This document shows, piece by piece, positions 14,771 through 22,637 of a stretch of DNA of 24,138 nt (the first letter of the stretch is position 1; every line of letters begins with the position of its first letter). The DNA is taken from positions 1 to 24,138 of the IMG/VR virus record IMGVR_UViG_3300034418_000202; one strand, 5' to 3'. The notes beneath the pieces are model-generated. The model ran no database searches. It saw nothing but the letters and a program-made list of their open reading frames with translations, and had not been told where the DNA came from. A program made the position numbers and the translations under genes. The stretch is from a virus.

Positions 14771-17367
14771 GTTATGAAAATTGTAGAAAAGATATAATTT
14801 CTGCGGCGACGGCCAAAGGCGTCAAACTTACTGCCAAAGAAGCTGACGACTTAATGGACAAGTACGCGCGCGAACTGGAGAAACAGTTTGGCAACCGTGT
14901 TATTGGAGACCCAGAACATAAGACCGTTGTAAATATCATTACAGAAAACAAGAAGAACGAGTTGATACGCGCTTATATTGAAAAGCGAAATCGGGTGTTA
15001 AACCTAGTAAAGTACACTCAGTTGAAAGATTTTATTGACGGATACGATGGGCCACCAGGCGAGGCTTTAGAGGCTTTTTTAGTTGGCACACACAAGAACG
15101 TTCTTAATGGCCGCCGTAGCGTTGACTACAAGCAGAAATCTATATTCAACGAAGAATTTGGTGGAGTGTTAGCCGCTTTAGAGGAACGTGATTTAGTTCA
15201 AACATTTGCTAGCGGCAAGCTAGACGCTGCTATTAAGCGAGAGATATTTGTTTACCGTGCTAAAAGCGATGTAACTATTGATGGCAGAGAATACCCAGGT
15301 GGCAAGTTTGGGGCTAGTGGCATCAAAGAGGCGGCTGATATTGCTGAAGTATTGGTAAAAGCGCAAAGCCGTATGTTGCGCCGGAAAAACAGAAACGGTG
15401 CGTTTATTGCTGAGTTGGAAAGTTGGATTATTCGTCAAGACCACGATGCCAGTTTGATGCGAAAGGCAGGGTTTGAGGGCTGGTACAGGTTTGTTACAGA
15501 AGGCCAGTTGCTAGACGAAGCCCGCATGATAAAACAGCTTGACCCTAAAGAGGTGGATAAACTAGGGGAAGCTGGCGCGCTGAAGGAAGCGTTGCAGCGA
15601 AGCTATAATAATCTGGTTATGGGCAACCATATGAAAGTGGATGATATTCAAGGCTTCAAAGATGTAGACAAGATTACCGCGTTTAAAGGACCAGCCAACA
15701 AAGCAAAGTCTGCGAGTCAATCGCGCACAATACATTTTAAAGGGCCTGATGAAGCCCACGCATACTCACAAAAATTTAGCCGCATGTCATTTGCAGAAGC
15801 ATTTATGTCTGGAATGCAGCATGACGCAGAGACAATAGGGCTTCTTGAGGCGTTTGGCCCGAACCCTGGGGCGATGCTTGCCCGCATTTTGGATGAGTAT
15901 GAGGCGAAGCAAACGCCTGAAATGAAGAAACCGCTTTCACGGCGACGCATTGAAAATCAAATGAAAGAGGTTGACGGTTCTATGCGCGCTAGGCATATGT
16001 CTGCGCCTATCTTTGGCGGCGCGGATTTTGCTGACATAGCTGGTGGGTGGCGCATGCTGCAAAACATGATACGTTTAGGTGGTGCAACAATTTCATCGTT
16101 TTCAGACATTGCTACAAAAGCATCAGCAATACACGCTATGACTGATAAAAACATATTCCAGGCTTATGCCTCGTCTATTGGAGATGTGTTTAGCACTTTC
16201 AATTCAAAAGACCAGAAGCAGTTAGCATTTCTAATAAATGTTGGCGTTGAAAATATGCAACAAAACTTTTTGTCGCGGTTTGGTTCAAACGACAGCGGCC
16301 CAGGAATGATTGCAAAAGCCCAACAAATATTCTTTAAAATCAACGGTATGCAATGGTGGAACAAGGTTCAAAAAGTTGGTGTTGCGCGTACACTCGCCGC
16401 AGATTTAGCCAGCAAAGCGGGAAAGACATTTGACCAGTTGCCTACAGAAAGCAAATCGTTGCTGTCCAGGTACGGCATATCATCTGATGACTGGGATTTG
16501 TTGCGCAGCGCAGATTTGTTTGCAGCTGATGGGCGTAAGTACATGGTTGCACAGGCTGTAGAAAATATCGACCCAGCAAAAATTGACGCCGAGTTAAGTA
16601 AACGCCTAGGGATAACAGATATAACACAGAACCAGCGTGACAATTTTGTTGATGAGTTGCGTGGTAAACTTGGCACCCTTTACACAGACACGGCAGACAT
16701 TGCTATTCCGACCCCAGGTGCTAAAGAACGTGCAATTATGAACCAAGGATTGATGCGGGGCACACCAGCCGGTGAGGCAATCCGCACAATCATGCAGCTA
16801 AAAGCATTCCCTATTACCTATCTAACGAAAGGCATAGCTAGTCAGTATCACATGAGTGGTAAGGCTGGGATTGCTAAGATGATGATTGGCAGCACAATCA
16901 TGGGTTATTTGTCGATGGCTACTAAAGATATCCTTAGAGGAAAAGAACCACGGGATGCTTTTAGTGCTGACATGGCTAAGAATAAAGACACATTCATAGC
17001 TGCGTTTTTGCAGGGCGGCGGTGCTGGTATTTTTGGAGACTTCATATTTGGCGAGGCAAACAGATATGGTCAGTCATTTACAACAACCCTTTTAGGCCCC
17101 ACAGCTGGAACCGCTGATGACCTATACACAATATACTCAAAAGTAATTCAGGGTGATGATGCGGCGTCAAATTTGGTGCGCTTGGGATTGCAAAATGCAC
17201 CATTTATCAATCTATTCTATACCCGCGCGGCCATGGAATATTTGTTTATTTATGGAATACAGGAAGCATCAAACCCAGGGTATCTGCGTAGAATGGAAAA
17301 GCGGTTAAAAACAGAAAACGACCAAGAGTTCATATTCTCGCCATCTGAATACGCGGTTCAATTCTAA
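14767..17367 (+). CDS. Internal virion protein, C-terminal gp16-like part
   Basis: 866 residues, coupled to the previous gene by ATGA. It starts with a helical region containing CRKDIISAATAKGVKLTAKE, and has several blocks I recognise from gp16-type proteins of marine podoviruses: FMSGMQHDAETIGLLEAFGP (about 350), NMIRLGGATISSFSDIATKA (about 433), and the C-terminal hydrophobic pair GIAKMMIGSTIMGYLSMATK (about 702) and FIAAFLQGGGAGIFGDFIFG (about 743), then NRYGQSFTTTLLGPTAGTAD. These hydrophobic stretches fit a protein that ends up in or across the inner membrane during DNA entry. No peptidase or transglycosylase site is seen. A gap of about 50 bases follows, the first in more than 10 kb. 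Confidence 0.8.
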   Translation: MSYENCRKDIISAATAKGVKLTAKEADDLMDKYARELEKQFGNRVIGDPEHKTVVNIITENKKNELIRAYIEKRNRVLNLVKYTQLKDFIDGYDGPPGEALEAFLVGTHKNVLNGRRSVDYKQKSIFNEEFGGVLAALEERDLVQTFASGKLDAAIKREIFVYRAKSDVTIDGREYPGGKFGASGIKEAADIAEVLVKAQSRMLRRKNRNGAFIAELESWIIRQDHDASLMRKAGFEGWYRFVTEGQLLDEARMIKQLDPKEVDKLGEAGALKEALQRSYNNLVMGNHMKVDDIQGFKDVDKITAFKGPANKAKSASQSRTIHFKGPDEAHAYSQKFSRMSFAEAFMSGMQHDAETIGLLEAFGPNPGAMLARILDEYEAKQTPEMKKPLSRRRIENQMKEVDGSMRARHMSAPIFGGADFADIAGGWRMLQNMIRLGGATISSFSDIATKASAIHAMTDKNIFQAYASSIGDVFSTFNSKDQKQLAFLINVGVENMQQNFLSRFGSNDSGPGMIAKAQQIFFKINGMQWWNKVQKVGVARTLAADLASKAGKTFDQLPTESKSLLSRYGISSDDWDLLRSADLFAADGRKYMVAQAVENIDPAKIDAELSKRLGITDITQNQRDNFVDELRGKLGTLYTDTADIAIPTPGAKERAIMNQGLMRGTPAGEAIRTIMQLKAFPITYLTKGIASQYHMSGKAGIAKMMIGSTIMGYLSMATKDILRGKEPRDAFSADMAKNKDTFIAAFLQGGGAGIFGDFIFGEANRYGQSFTTTLLGPTAGTADDLYTIYSKVIQGDDAASNLVRLGLQNAPFINLFYTRAAMEYLFIYGIQEASNPGYLRRMEKRLKTENDQEFIFSPSEYAVQF

Positions 17368-17418
17368 CAACCTTTCGCAACAGGTAAAAATGCTGTATAT
17401 ATATGCTAGGAGTTAAAT
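17368..17418 (+). promoter_or_regulatory. Intergenic gap before the adsorption module, AT-rich possible promoter
   Basis: A 51-base gap separates the ejection genes from the gp17-like fibre. It holds an alternating TATATATAT run at 17396-17404, followed by TAGGAG as ribosome site for ATG 17419. An AT-alternating stretch at a module boundary could be a -10-like element or a phage polymerase promoter, but there is no clear -35 box and I found no second copy elsewhere in the window. Confidence 0.25.
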
Positions 17419-19164
17419 ATGACAGTTAGCAGTACCACAACTAAAAATAGCTACGCGGGTGATAGCAGCACCGTTGCGTTTTCGTACACGTTCAAGATAT
17501 TTGACGAAGACGACATCACGGTTGTTTTGCGTAACAACACTACTGGCGCTGAAACAGTCCAGGCTATTTCAACTAATTACACTGTATCTGGTGTTGGTAA
17601 CGCTGGTGGTGGCACTGTTACGTTTGTAACTGCCCCAGCCACAGGCAATACTGTTGTTTTGCTGCGGATTACTCCGCTGACACAGCTAACTGACTACACG
17701 CCAAACGACCCGTTCCCAGCGGAATCACATGAGGACGCGCTTGATAAGCTAACATTTATCACGCAAGAACTACAAGAGGAAGTCGGGCGTTCACTCAAGC
17801 TATCGCAGACAAACACTATTGCTACGGCTGAGTTTACGGCAGGGCCAGCCGACCGTGCTAACAAAATCTTAGGCTTTGACACCAATGGTGACTTGGCTAT
17901 CTTCCAGGAGATTGGCACATACAAAGGCACAGACACAACCACGACAACGGCAGACTATGTTGAACGTGACATTGTGAAGTCAACCACAGCCGCACAACTA
18001 GATAACGTATACATTGCGTTACAGAACTCGCCTACTGGCACAGCCCTAACAAACACATCATATTGGGCATTGCTTGTAGATGCGGTATCTGCCGCAACTT
18101 ACGCAACCAATGCAGCTAACAGCGCAGCGGCTGCGTCAACATCAGAAACCAATGCCGCTACTAGCGAGACAAATGCTGCGGCAAGCTATGATGATTTTGA
18201 TGACAGATATTTAGGGGCAAAAGCTGCCGACGTTCTGGTAGACAATGACGGCGACCCGCTGATTACTGGTGCTTTGTACTTTAACACCACTGATGGTGAT
18301 ATGCGCGTTTACAACGGTAGCGCGTGGATTAACGTAGTATCATCACTAGGCAACCTTGCTAACATTGTTGAAGATGCAACACCGCAGCTTGGTGGTGATT
18401 TGGACATCAATGGGCAGAGTATTGTGTCCACGTCAAATGCTGACATTGTTCTTACGCCAGATGGCACAGGTAATGTAACGCTTGGCACATTGACGTTTGA
18501 TGCAGACCAGACAGTAGGTGCTGGTCAGGATGACTATGTTCTGACCTACGATGACGCATCTGGTACTATTGTGCTTGAGGCTAGCGCTGGCGGTGATGTT
18601 GTTAATGACACAACTCCGCAGCTTGGTGGCACACTTGATATAAACGGTCAGCTTGTTCAGTTCCCAGATAGTACAGGTGCTACAGATAACCGGCTGCAAC
18701 TTGGTACAAGCCAAGATATGCAACTGTATCACGACGGCACAACAAACAAGATTGATACATCTGCATCACAGGAACTGCATGTAAATAGTGACGATGTGCT
18801 CTTTTATGATAATTCAGGCACAACACGAACTGCTATCGTGTCACCTGGCAGCACAATGAATTTCCAGCTATACGACAGCACAGGCACGGTTCGCGTGTTC
18901 GCTGTCAACGGTAGTGGCAATGAGTTTTATCGTAGCGTTTATATTGAAGACCAGAGAAACCTTGCCTTTAAAGAGGATTCTGCAAACGGAAATAATTATG
19001 TAGCGTTTCAAGCACCAGCTTCTGTTGCAGCAAACGTGGTATGGACATTGCCTGATGCAGATGGAACAAGCGGTCAAAGACTGCAAACAGATGGTTCAGG
19101 CGTTCTAAGTTGGGCAGATGAACAAGACCCTCAAGCATTAGCATTCGCAATAGCGTTAGGATAG
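17419..19164 (+). CDS. Tail fibre protein with T7 gp17-like attachment domain
   Basis: 581 residues (T7 gp17 is 553). The N-terminal ~135 residues are the gp17 virion-attachment domain: STTTKNSYAGDSSTVAFSYT, FKIFDEDDITVVLRN, an ISTNYTVSGVG strand, LRITPLTQLTDYTPNDPFPA and ESHEDALDKLTFITQELQEE. This is followed by a possible small carbohydrate-binding-like unit (about 175-215, ending TNTSYWALLVDA), then a coiled linker of alternating Ala/Thr-Ser-Glu-Thr-Asn (about 223-258), and shaft modules with two related TPQLGGxLDINGQ motifs (about 321 and 400). The distal end, YVAFQAPASVAANVVWTLPD plus QRLQTDGSGVLSWA, is a widespread fibre module. No chaperone domain is present. It attaches to the gp11/gp12-like tail and probably carries the other adsorption proteins. 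Confidence 0.92.
   Translation: MTVSSTTTKNSYAGDSSTVAFSYTFKIFDEDDITVVLRNNTTGAETVQAISTNYTVSGVGNAGGGTVTFVTAPATGNTVVLLRITPLTQLTDYTPNDPFPAESHEDALDKLTFITQELQEEVGRSLKLSQTNTIATAEFTAGPADRANKILGFDTNGDLAIFQEIGTYKGTDTTTTTADYVERDIVKSTTAAQLDNVYIALQNSPTGTALTNTSYWALLVDAVSAATYATNAANSAAAASTSETNAATSETNAAASYDDFDDRYLGAKAADVLVDNDGDPLITGALYFNTTDGDMRVYNGSAWINVVSSLGNLANIVEDATPQLGGDLDINGQSIVSTSNADIVLTPDGTGNVTLGTLTFDADQTVGAGQDDYVLTYDDASGTIVLEASAGGDVVNDTTPQLGGTLDINGQLVQFPDSTGATDNRLQLGTSQDMQLYHDGTTNKIDTSASQELHVNSDDVLFYDNSGTTRTAIVSPGSTMNFQLYDSTGTVRVFAVNGSGNEFYRSVYIEDQRNLAFKEDSANGNNYVAFQAPASVAANVVWTLPDADGTSGQRLQTDGSGVLSWADEQDPQALAFAIALG
18376..18654 (+). repeat. Pair of shaft motifs TPQLGGxLDINGQ in the gp17-like fibre
   Basis: Two imperfect direct copies encode ATPQLGGDLDINGQ (starting 18376) and TTPQLGGTLDINGQ (starting about 18610). 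They differ mostly at third codon positions and at one residue. Such units are the triple-stranded beta building blocks of trimeric fibre shafts; here they bracket a GTGNVTLGTLTFDADQTVG segment. Confidence 0.7.
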
Positions 19165-19168
19165 GACA

Positions 19169-19513
19169 ATGGCAAACGCATTTTTATCAGAAACAGATAC
19201 AGCCATAGGCACGTCACCAGCCAGTGTCTTGACTTGTGGCGCATCAACCCAAACGACTGTAATTGGCATGAGTGTTGCCAATATTGTCACCAGCCAGATT
19301 ACTGTTGACGTACAGCTTGACGCATCTGCGCGTACCAGCGGTGCTGAAGATAGTGTATACTTGGTTAAGGCTGCACCGATACCTGTTGGCGGTAGCTTGG
19401 TTGTTATTGGTGGCGACCAGAAAGTTGTGATGGAACCAGGGGATGTTATCAAGGTTACGTCAGATACAGCATCATCCGCTGACGTAGTTATTAGTCACCT
19501 TGATATTACATAA
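19169..19513 (+). CDS. Small tail-associated structural protein
   Basis: 114 residues, four bases after the fibre stop, with a TAGGA site before ATG 19169. The protein is all beta by appearance: MANAFLSETDTAIGTSPASV at the start, an ITVDVQLDAS strand, EDSVYLVKAAPIPVGGSLVV and DQKVVMEPGDVIKVTSDTAS, then a short final strand DVVISHLDIT. This order (paired strands, a PVGGSLxVI turn and an EPGDxIKVxS motif) is one I recognise from small virion proteins placed next to fibre genes in marine podoviruses and myoviruses. I infer a tail or fibre accessory role. It is too small for an enzyme, and there is no signal peptide. Confidence 0.6.
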   Translation: MANAFLSETDTAIGTSPASVLTCGASTQTTVIGMSVANIVTSQITVDVQLDASARTSGAEDSVYLVKAAPIPVGGSLVVIGGDQKVVMEPGDVIKVTSDTASSADVVISHLDIT

Positions 19514-19523
19514 GGATTAGGCA

Positions 19524-20621
19524 ATGGCTTATTTAGGCAACACACCTGCGGCACGATTCAGTTCCATGCAGTATCAGGATTTAACTGGTGGTACTGGGAC
19601 TAGCTTTACGTTAGACCACGCTGTTGGTAACGAACAGGAAATAGAGGTTTTTGTCAACAACGTCCGGCAAGAACCTAGTGTTGCGTATACTGTGTCCGGC
19701 ACTGCATTGACTATGACAGGCAGCATTGTAGCCACTGATGTTTTCTATGTAGTGTTCCAAGGTCTTGCCCAGCAAACGGCAACACACCCATCTAATCAAG
19801 CCCTACAGGCTACCAGCGGTACATTCTCTGGTGCTGTGTCTGCTGCATCTGCAACCGTAACTGGCGACCTCACCGTAGACACCAACACGCTTTACGTTGA
19901 CAGCACGAATAACAACGTGGGCATTGGGACTGGTTCGCCTAATATGCCGTTGCACATCAGTAACTCTACCGATGGAAATCTAGTTAATTTATATACAACT
20001 GGAACAGGTGGTAGTGCGGCTCAATTAACAATTACTGGTGCTTCAAACCTCATTAAAATAACAACGGGCGGAAGTGATGCTTTAGCATTTGAAACATCCG
20101 GTTCTAACGAACGGATGCGTATTGATAACAATGGAAATGTTGCGCTAAATGGCAGTGTTCGTGACTCATCAAGGTTTACCATTAACGGAAATGTGTCCAA
20201 CCCTAACCTTCAATCGTGGCAAAATACCACGTCTGGCGTTACTCACTTTTGGTTTAGAAATCCGAATGGAATTGTTGGAAGTATAGTCACTAGCGGTTCA
20301 TCAACTGCTTACAACACCTCATCCGACTATCGCCTCAAGACCGCAGTCACTTACGACTGGGATGCAACCACACGCCTCAAGCAGTTACGCCCAGCTAGGT
20401 TTGAGTGGATTGCTGATGGCGAGGACGCTGTGCCTGTCGATGGTTTCCTAGCACACGAGGTGCAGGACGTTGTTCCAGAAGCTATCACCGGCACACACAA
20501 TGAAGTGGATGACGAGGGCAACCCTGTCTATCAGGGCATTGACCAGTCTAAGCTAGTACCGTTGTTGGTTAAGACTATCCAAGAATTAGAAGCCCGCATT
20601 GCAGCGTTGGAGGCAAACTAA
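19524..20621 (+). CDS. Tail fibre with C-terminal S74 self-cleaving chaperone (first copy)
   Basis: 365 residues, with AAGGA before ATG 19524. The N terminus MAYLGNTPAARFSSM plus the strand set VFVNNVRQEPSVAYTVSGTA (about 42-61) resembles the beta attachment domain of gp17-like fibres. The centre has short shaft motifs (DLTVDTNTLYVDSTNNNVGI) and a serine/threonine/asparagine-rich adhesin-like part. The C-terminal ~100 residues are an S74 intramolecular chaperone: SSDYRLKTAV with Ser267 and Lys272 five residues apart, as in the Ser-Lys dyad of phage endosialidase chaperones; then GFLAHEVQDVVPEAITGTHN and the terminal coiled helix LVKTIQELEARIAALEAN. The chaperone helps trimerisation and then cuts itself off before Ser267. 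The TAA shares a base with the next ATG, and GGAGG upstream favours re-initiation. Confidence 0.9.
   Translation: MAYLGNTPAARFSSMQYQDLTGGTGTSFTLDHAVGNEQEIEVFVNNVRQEPSVAYTVSGTALTMTGSIVATDVFYVVFQGLAQQTATHPSNQALQATSGTFSGAVSAASATVTGDLTVDTNTLYVDSTNNNVGIGTGSPNMPLHISNSTDGNLVNLYTTGTGGSAAQLTITGASNLIKITTGGSDALAFETSGSNERMRIDNNGNVALNGSVRDSSRFTINGNVSNPNLQSWQNTTSGVTHFWFRNPNGIVGSIVTSGSSTAYNTSSDYRLKTAVTYDWDATTRLKQLRPARFEWIADGEDAVPVDGFLAHEVQDVVPEAITGTHNEVDDEGNPVYQGIDQSKLVPLLVKTIQELEARIAALEAN
19866..19925 (+). repeat. Fibre shaft repeat shared with 21753-21812
   Basis: Sixty bases here and at 21753-21812 in the second S74 fibre are related: by eye 49 of 60 positions match, with no gaps, and most differences are at third codon positions. 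Both encode DLTVDTNTLYVDSTNN followed by xVGI. They are the best DNA-level sign that the two S74 fibres share a common ancestral shaft segment and could recombine with each other. Confidence 0.85.
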
Positions 20622-21109
20622 TGGCACTAAGTAAAATTACAAAAGCTGATGACATAACGTTATCCGGCGGTGTCTATGTGGGCGGCACGGCTTCGGATAA
20701 TTATCTGGATGACTATGAGGAGGGGACTTGGACTCCGACTTATGAGGGGTCAACTTCAAACCCTACAGTAACTCACGATACCCAAGATGGTCGGTATACA
20801 AAAGTAGGTAACCTAGTAACAATAACCTTTAAAATTGGCACAGATTCCGCTACTGGTGGAAGCGGAAATCTTCTTGTTGCTGGACTACCTTTTACTCCAG
20901 CCACCACATTTTACTTTGGAGTTGTTGCATACAACTTTTCTGGCGCAAACGGCACTTATAATAGCGATAGACCAATTTATAGTTTTGTTACAGGAAGCAC
21001 GATGCGTCTTTGGCGGGGAGACACCGGCAACCTACAGTGTTCTGCTCTTTCTAGTTCAACTAACGCTAATCGCTTATTCGGGGTAGCTCATTACTACACA
21101 GACACATAA
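20621..21109 (+). CDS. Putative receptor-binding / fibre-tip protein
   Basis: 162 residues starting on the last base of the previous stop. It begins MALSKITKADDITLSGGVYV, a short shaft-like leader, then SDNYLDDYEEGTWTPTYEGS (about 26-45) and GRYTKVGNLVTITFKI (about 58-73), a module frequently seen at the tips of phage tail fibres in front of the variable host-binding part. The remainder is beta-rich with aromatic residues (FYFGVVAYNFSGANG, MRLWRGDTGN). In other phages this module is usually the C-terminal part of a long fibre; here it is a separate small gene between two S74 fibres. It lacks its own virion-attachment domain, so it likely docks onto one of them. Its ligand cannot be inferred. 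Confidence 0.65.
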   Translation: MALSKITKADDITLSGGVYVGGTASDNYLDDYEEGTWTPTYEGSTSNPTVTHDTQDGRYTKVGNLVTITFKIGTDSATGGSGNLLVAGLPFTPATTFYFGVVAYNFSGANGTYNSDRPIYSFVTGSTMRLWRGDTGNLQCSALSSSTNANRLFGVAHYYTDT

Positions 21110-21139
21110 CCCCATCGGAGATGAGGGTTGGACAGTCCA
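21108..21139 (+). other. Two adjacent hairpins between the fibre-tip gene and a small gene
   Basis: AACCCCATC at 21108-21116 can pair with GATG-A-GGGTT at 21120-21129 (nine pairs, one bulged A at 21124, loop GGA). Right after it, TGGAC (21129-21133) and GTCCA (21135-21139) form a tight second inverted repeat. The first arm includes part of the TAA stop. There is no T-run, so it is a structural or processing element rather than a clear terminator. The AAAGGAG site of the next gene follows. Confidence 0.45.
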
Positions 21140-21155
21140 GCCAAAGGAGATAAAA

Positions 21156-21410
21156 ATGGCACTAACAGAAGAAACAGTACAAGACAAAATTGAAATCGTA
21201 GGCGACTACAAGCACGTTCAGGTACGCACCGCAACAGTCATCAAGCGTGATGGCGTTGAGATTAGTCGTGCGTTTTCACGACACGTTGTAGCACCTAACG
21301 CTGACATCAGTGGTGAAAGCGCAGAGGTACAAGCTATCTGTGCAGCGGTACATACACAGGCTGTGAAGGATGCCTATGCGGCACATCTGGCGGCACAAGA
21401 AACTCCATAA
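21156..21410 (+). CDS. Small conserved phage protein of the fibre region
   Basis: 84 residues with a strong AAAGGAG site. It reads MALTEETVQDKIEIVGDYKH, VQVRTATVIKRDGVEISRAF, SRHVVAPNADIS and a helical end VQAICAAVHTQAVKDAYAAH. I recognise this type (beta strands 'qVqVRtatvI.rDGveisr.f.RHv..P..d.sg' followed by a helix) from marine phage genomes, where it stands beside fibre genes, but no function is known to me. Its size and the conservation of the strand part suggest a structural accessory such as a fibre connector or chaperone. It lies between the fibre-tip gene and the second S74 fibre. Confidence 0.65.
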   Translation: MALTEETVQDKIEIVGDYKHVQVRTATVIKRDGVEISRAFSRHVVAPNADISGESAEVQAICAAVHTQAVKDAYAAHLAAQETP

Positions 21411-21419
21411 GGAAACACG

Positions 21420-22637
21420 ATGGCATATATAGGAAAATCCCCTACAGGAACTGGCGTTAGGTCACGTTATTATTACACAGCCACTGGCGGTGAAACATCA
21501 CTGTCCGGTGCTGATGATAATAGCAACACGCTGGTATTTAGTGATGGCAACTATGTAGACGTTATGCTTAACGGCGTTACGTTGGTTGCTGGCACTGACT
21601 ACAACACTTCGACAGCCAATACCATTGGTGGTCTGGCGGCTTTGTCTGCAAGCGACATTGTAGAAATTGTGGTGTATGACATCTTTACTGTAGCGGATAC
21701 TGTGTCTGCTAAGAATGGCGGTACGTTTAGCGGTAATGTGGCTATGAACGGCGACCTTACCGTGGACACTAACACCCTCTACGTTGATAGCACGAATAAT
21801 CGGGTGGGCATAAACCAAGCGTCACCAAGCCACCCTATTCACGTTGGCACATCTGATTTGATACTGGACAGCAGCGGAAACTTACAGCTAGGCAAAACGG
21901 CATCTGGAATAGGAACCAACGGCATCACCCTTTACGGCGATGGTGCTATTGGTGCGGCTGACTTTACGCGAGATGGCGGCAGAACACTTGCGCTGAACCG
22001 CAAGACTAGTGATGGCGACATTGTTGAATTCCGCAAAGACGGCACCACTGTGGGTAGTGTTGGAACAAACGAAAACACTGACTTGTATATTGCGGGTGGT
22101 GATACTGGTCTTTTGTTTAACGATAGTGCTGATTTTATTTCTCCAGCTACCGCAACTGGCTCAGGTAGAGATAATGCGGTAGATTTAGGATATTCAACGG
22201 TTCGTTGGGGTGACGTTTACGCCACAAACGGCACTATCCAAACATCTGACGCTAACGAAAAGCAGCAAATCGCAACTCTGACTGATGCTGAAATCACAGC
22301 CGCTAAAGCCATCAGCCAACTGTTCAAAACCTTCAAGTGGAACAGCGCAGTTGAAGCCAAAGGCGATGCAGCCAGAACACACACAGGTGTTATTGCGCAG
22401 GACGTTGAGGCAGCTATGACTTCCGCTGGGCTAGATGCTGGTGACTATGCGTTTTTTATTAGCAGCACTTGGTATGTTGATGCTGATGGCAATGAGGTAG
22501 AAGCTGACGCTGAAGGTGCTATTGAAAAGAACCGCAAGGGCATCCGCTATCCTGAGTTGCTTGCCTTTGTGGGTGCAGCAACTGAACAACGGTTGGCTAA
22601 TATTGAAACACGCCTAGCGGCACTGGAGAATGTGTAA
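21420..22637 (+). CDS. Tail fibre with C-terminal S74 self-cleaving chaperone (second copy)
   Basis: 405 residues, AAGGA before ATG 21420. The N terminus MAYIGKSPTGTGVRSRYYYT followed by YVDVMLNGVTLVAGTDYNTS (about 45-64) parallels the first S74 fibre. The centre has shaft segments (GDLTVDTNTLYVDSTNNRVG; SGNLQLGKTASGIGTNGITL) and GRDNAVDLGYSTVRWGDVYA, the typical linker into the chaperone. The S74 domain has QTSDANEKQQIATLTDAEI with Ser276 and Lys281 spaced as in the Ser-Lys dyad, then GVIAQDVEAAMTSAGLDA, a region KGIRYPELLAFVGAATEQ and the terminal coiled helix RLANIETRLAALENV. This chaperone belongs to a different sub-type from the first copy (TSDxNEK rather than SSDYRLK), so the two were acquired separately or have diverged long ago. 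Confidence 0.9.
   Translation: MAYIGKSPTGTGVRSRYYYTATGGETSLSGADDNSNTLVFSDGNYVDVMLNGVTLVAGTDYNTSTANTIGGLAALSASDIVEIVVYDIFTVADTVSAKNGGTFSGNVAMNGDLTVDTNTLYVDSTNNRVGINQASPSHPIHVGTSDLILDSSGNLQLGKTASGIGTNGITLYGDGAIGAADFTRDGGRTLALNRKTSDGDIVEFRKDGTTVGSVGTNENTDLYIAGGDTGLLFNDSADFISPATATGSGRDNAVDLGYSTVRWGDVYATNGTIQTSDANEKQQIATLTDAEITAAKAISQLFKTFKWNSAVEAKGDAARTHTGVIAQDVEAAMTSAGLDAGDYAFFISSTWYVDADGNEVEADAEGAIEKNRKGIRYPELLAFVGAATEQRLANIETRLAALENV

Noticed and set aside
20835-21086. Overlapping forward frame of 83 codons inside the fibre-tip gene
   Set aside because: Its leucine-rich, membrane-like look is explained by frame shift of the beta-rich fibre-tip sequence; there is no ribosome site.
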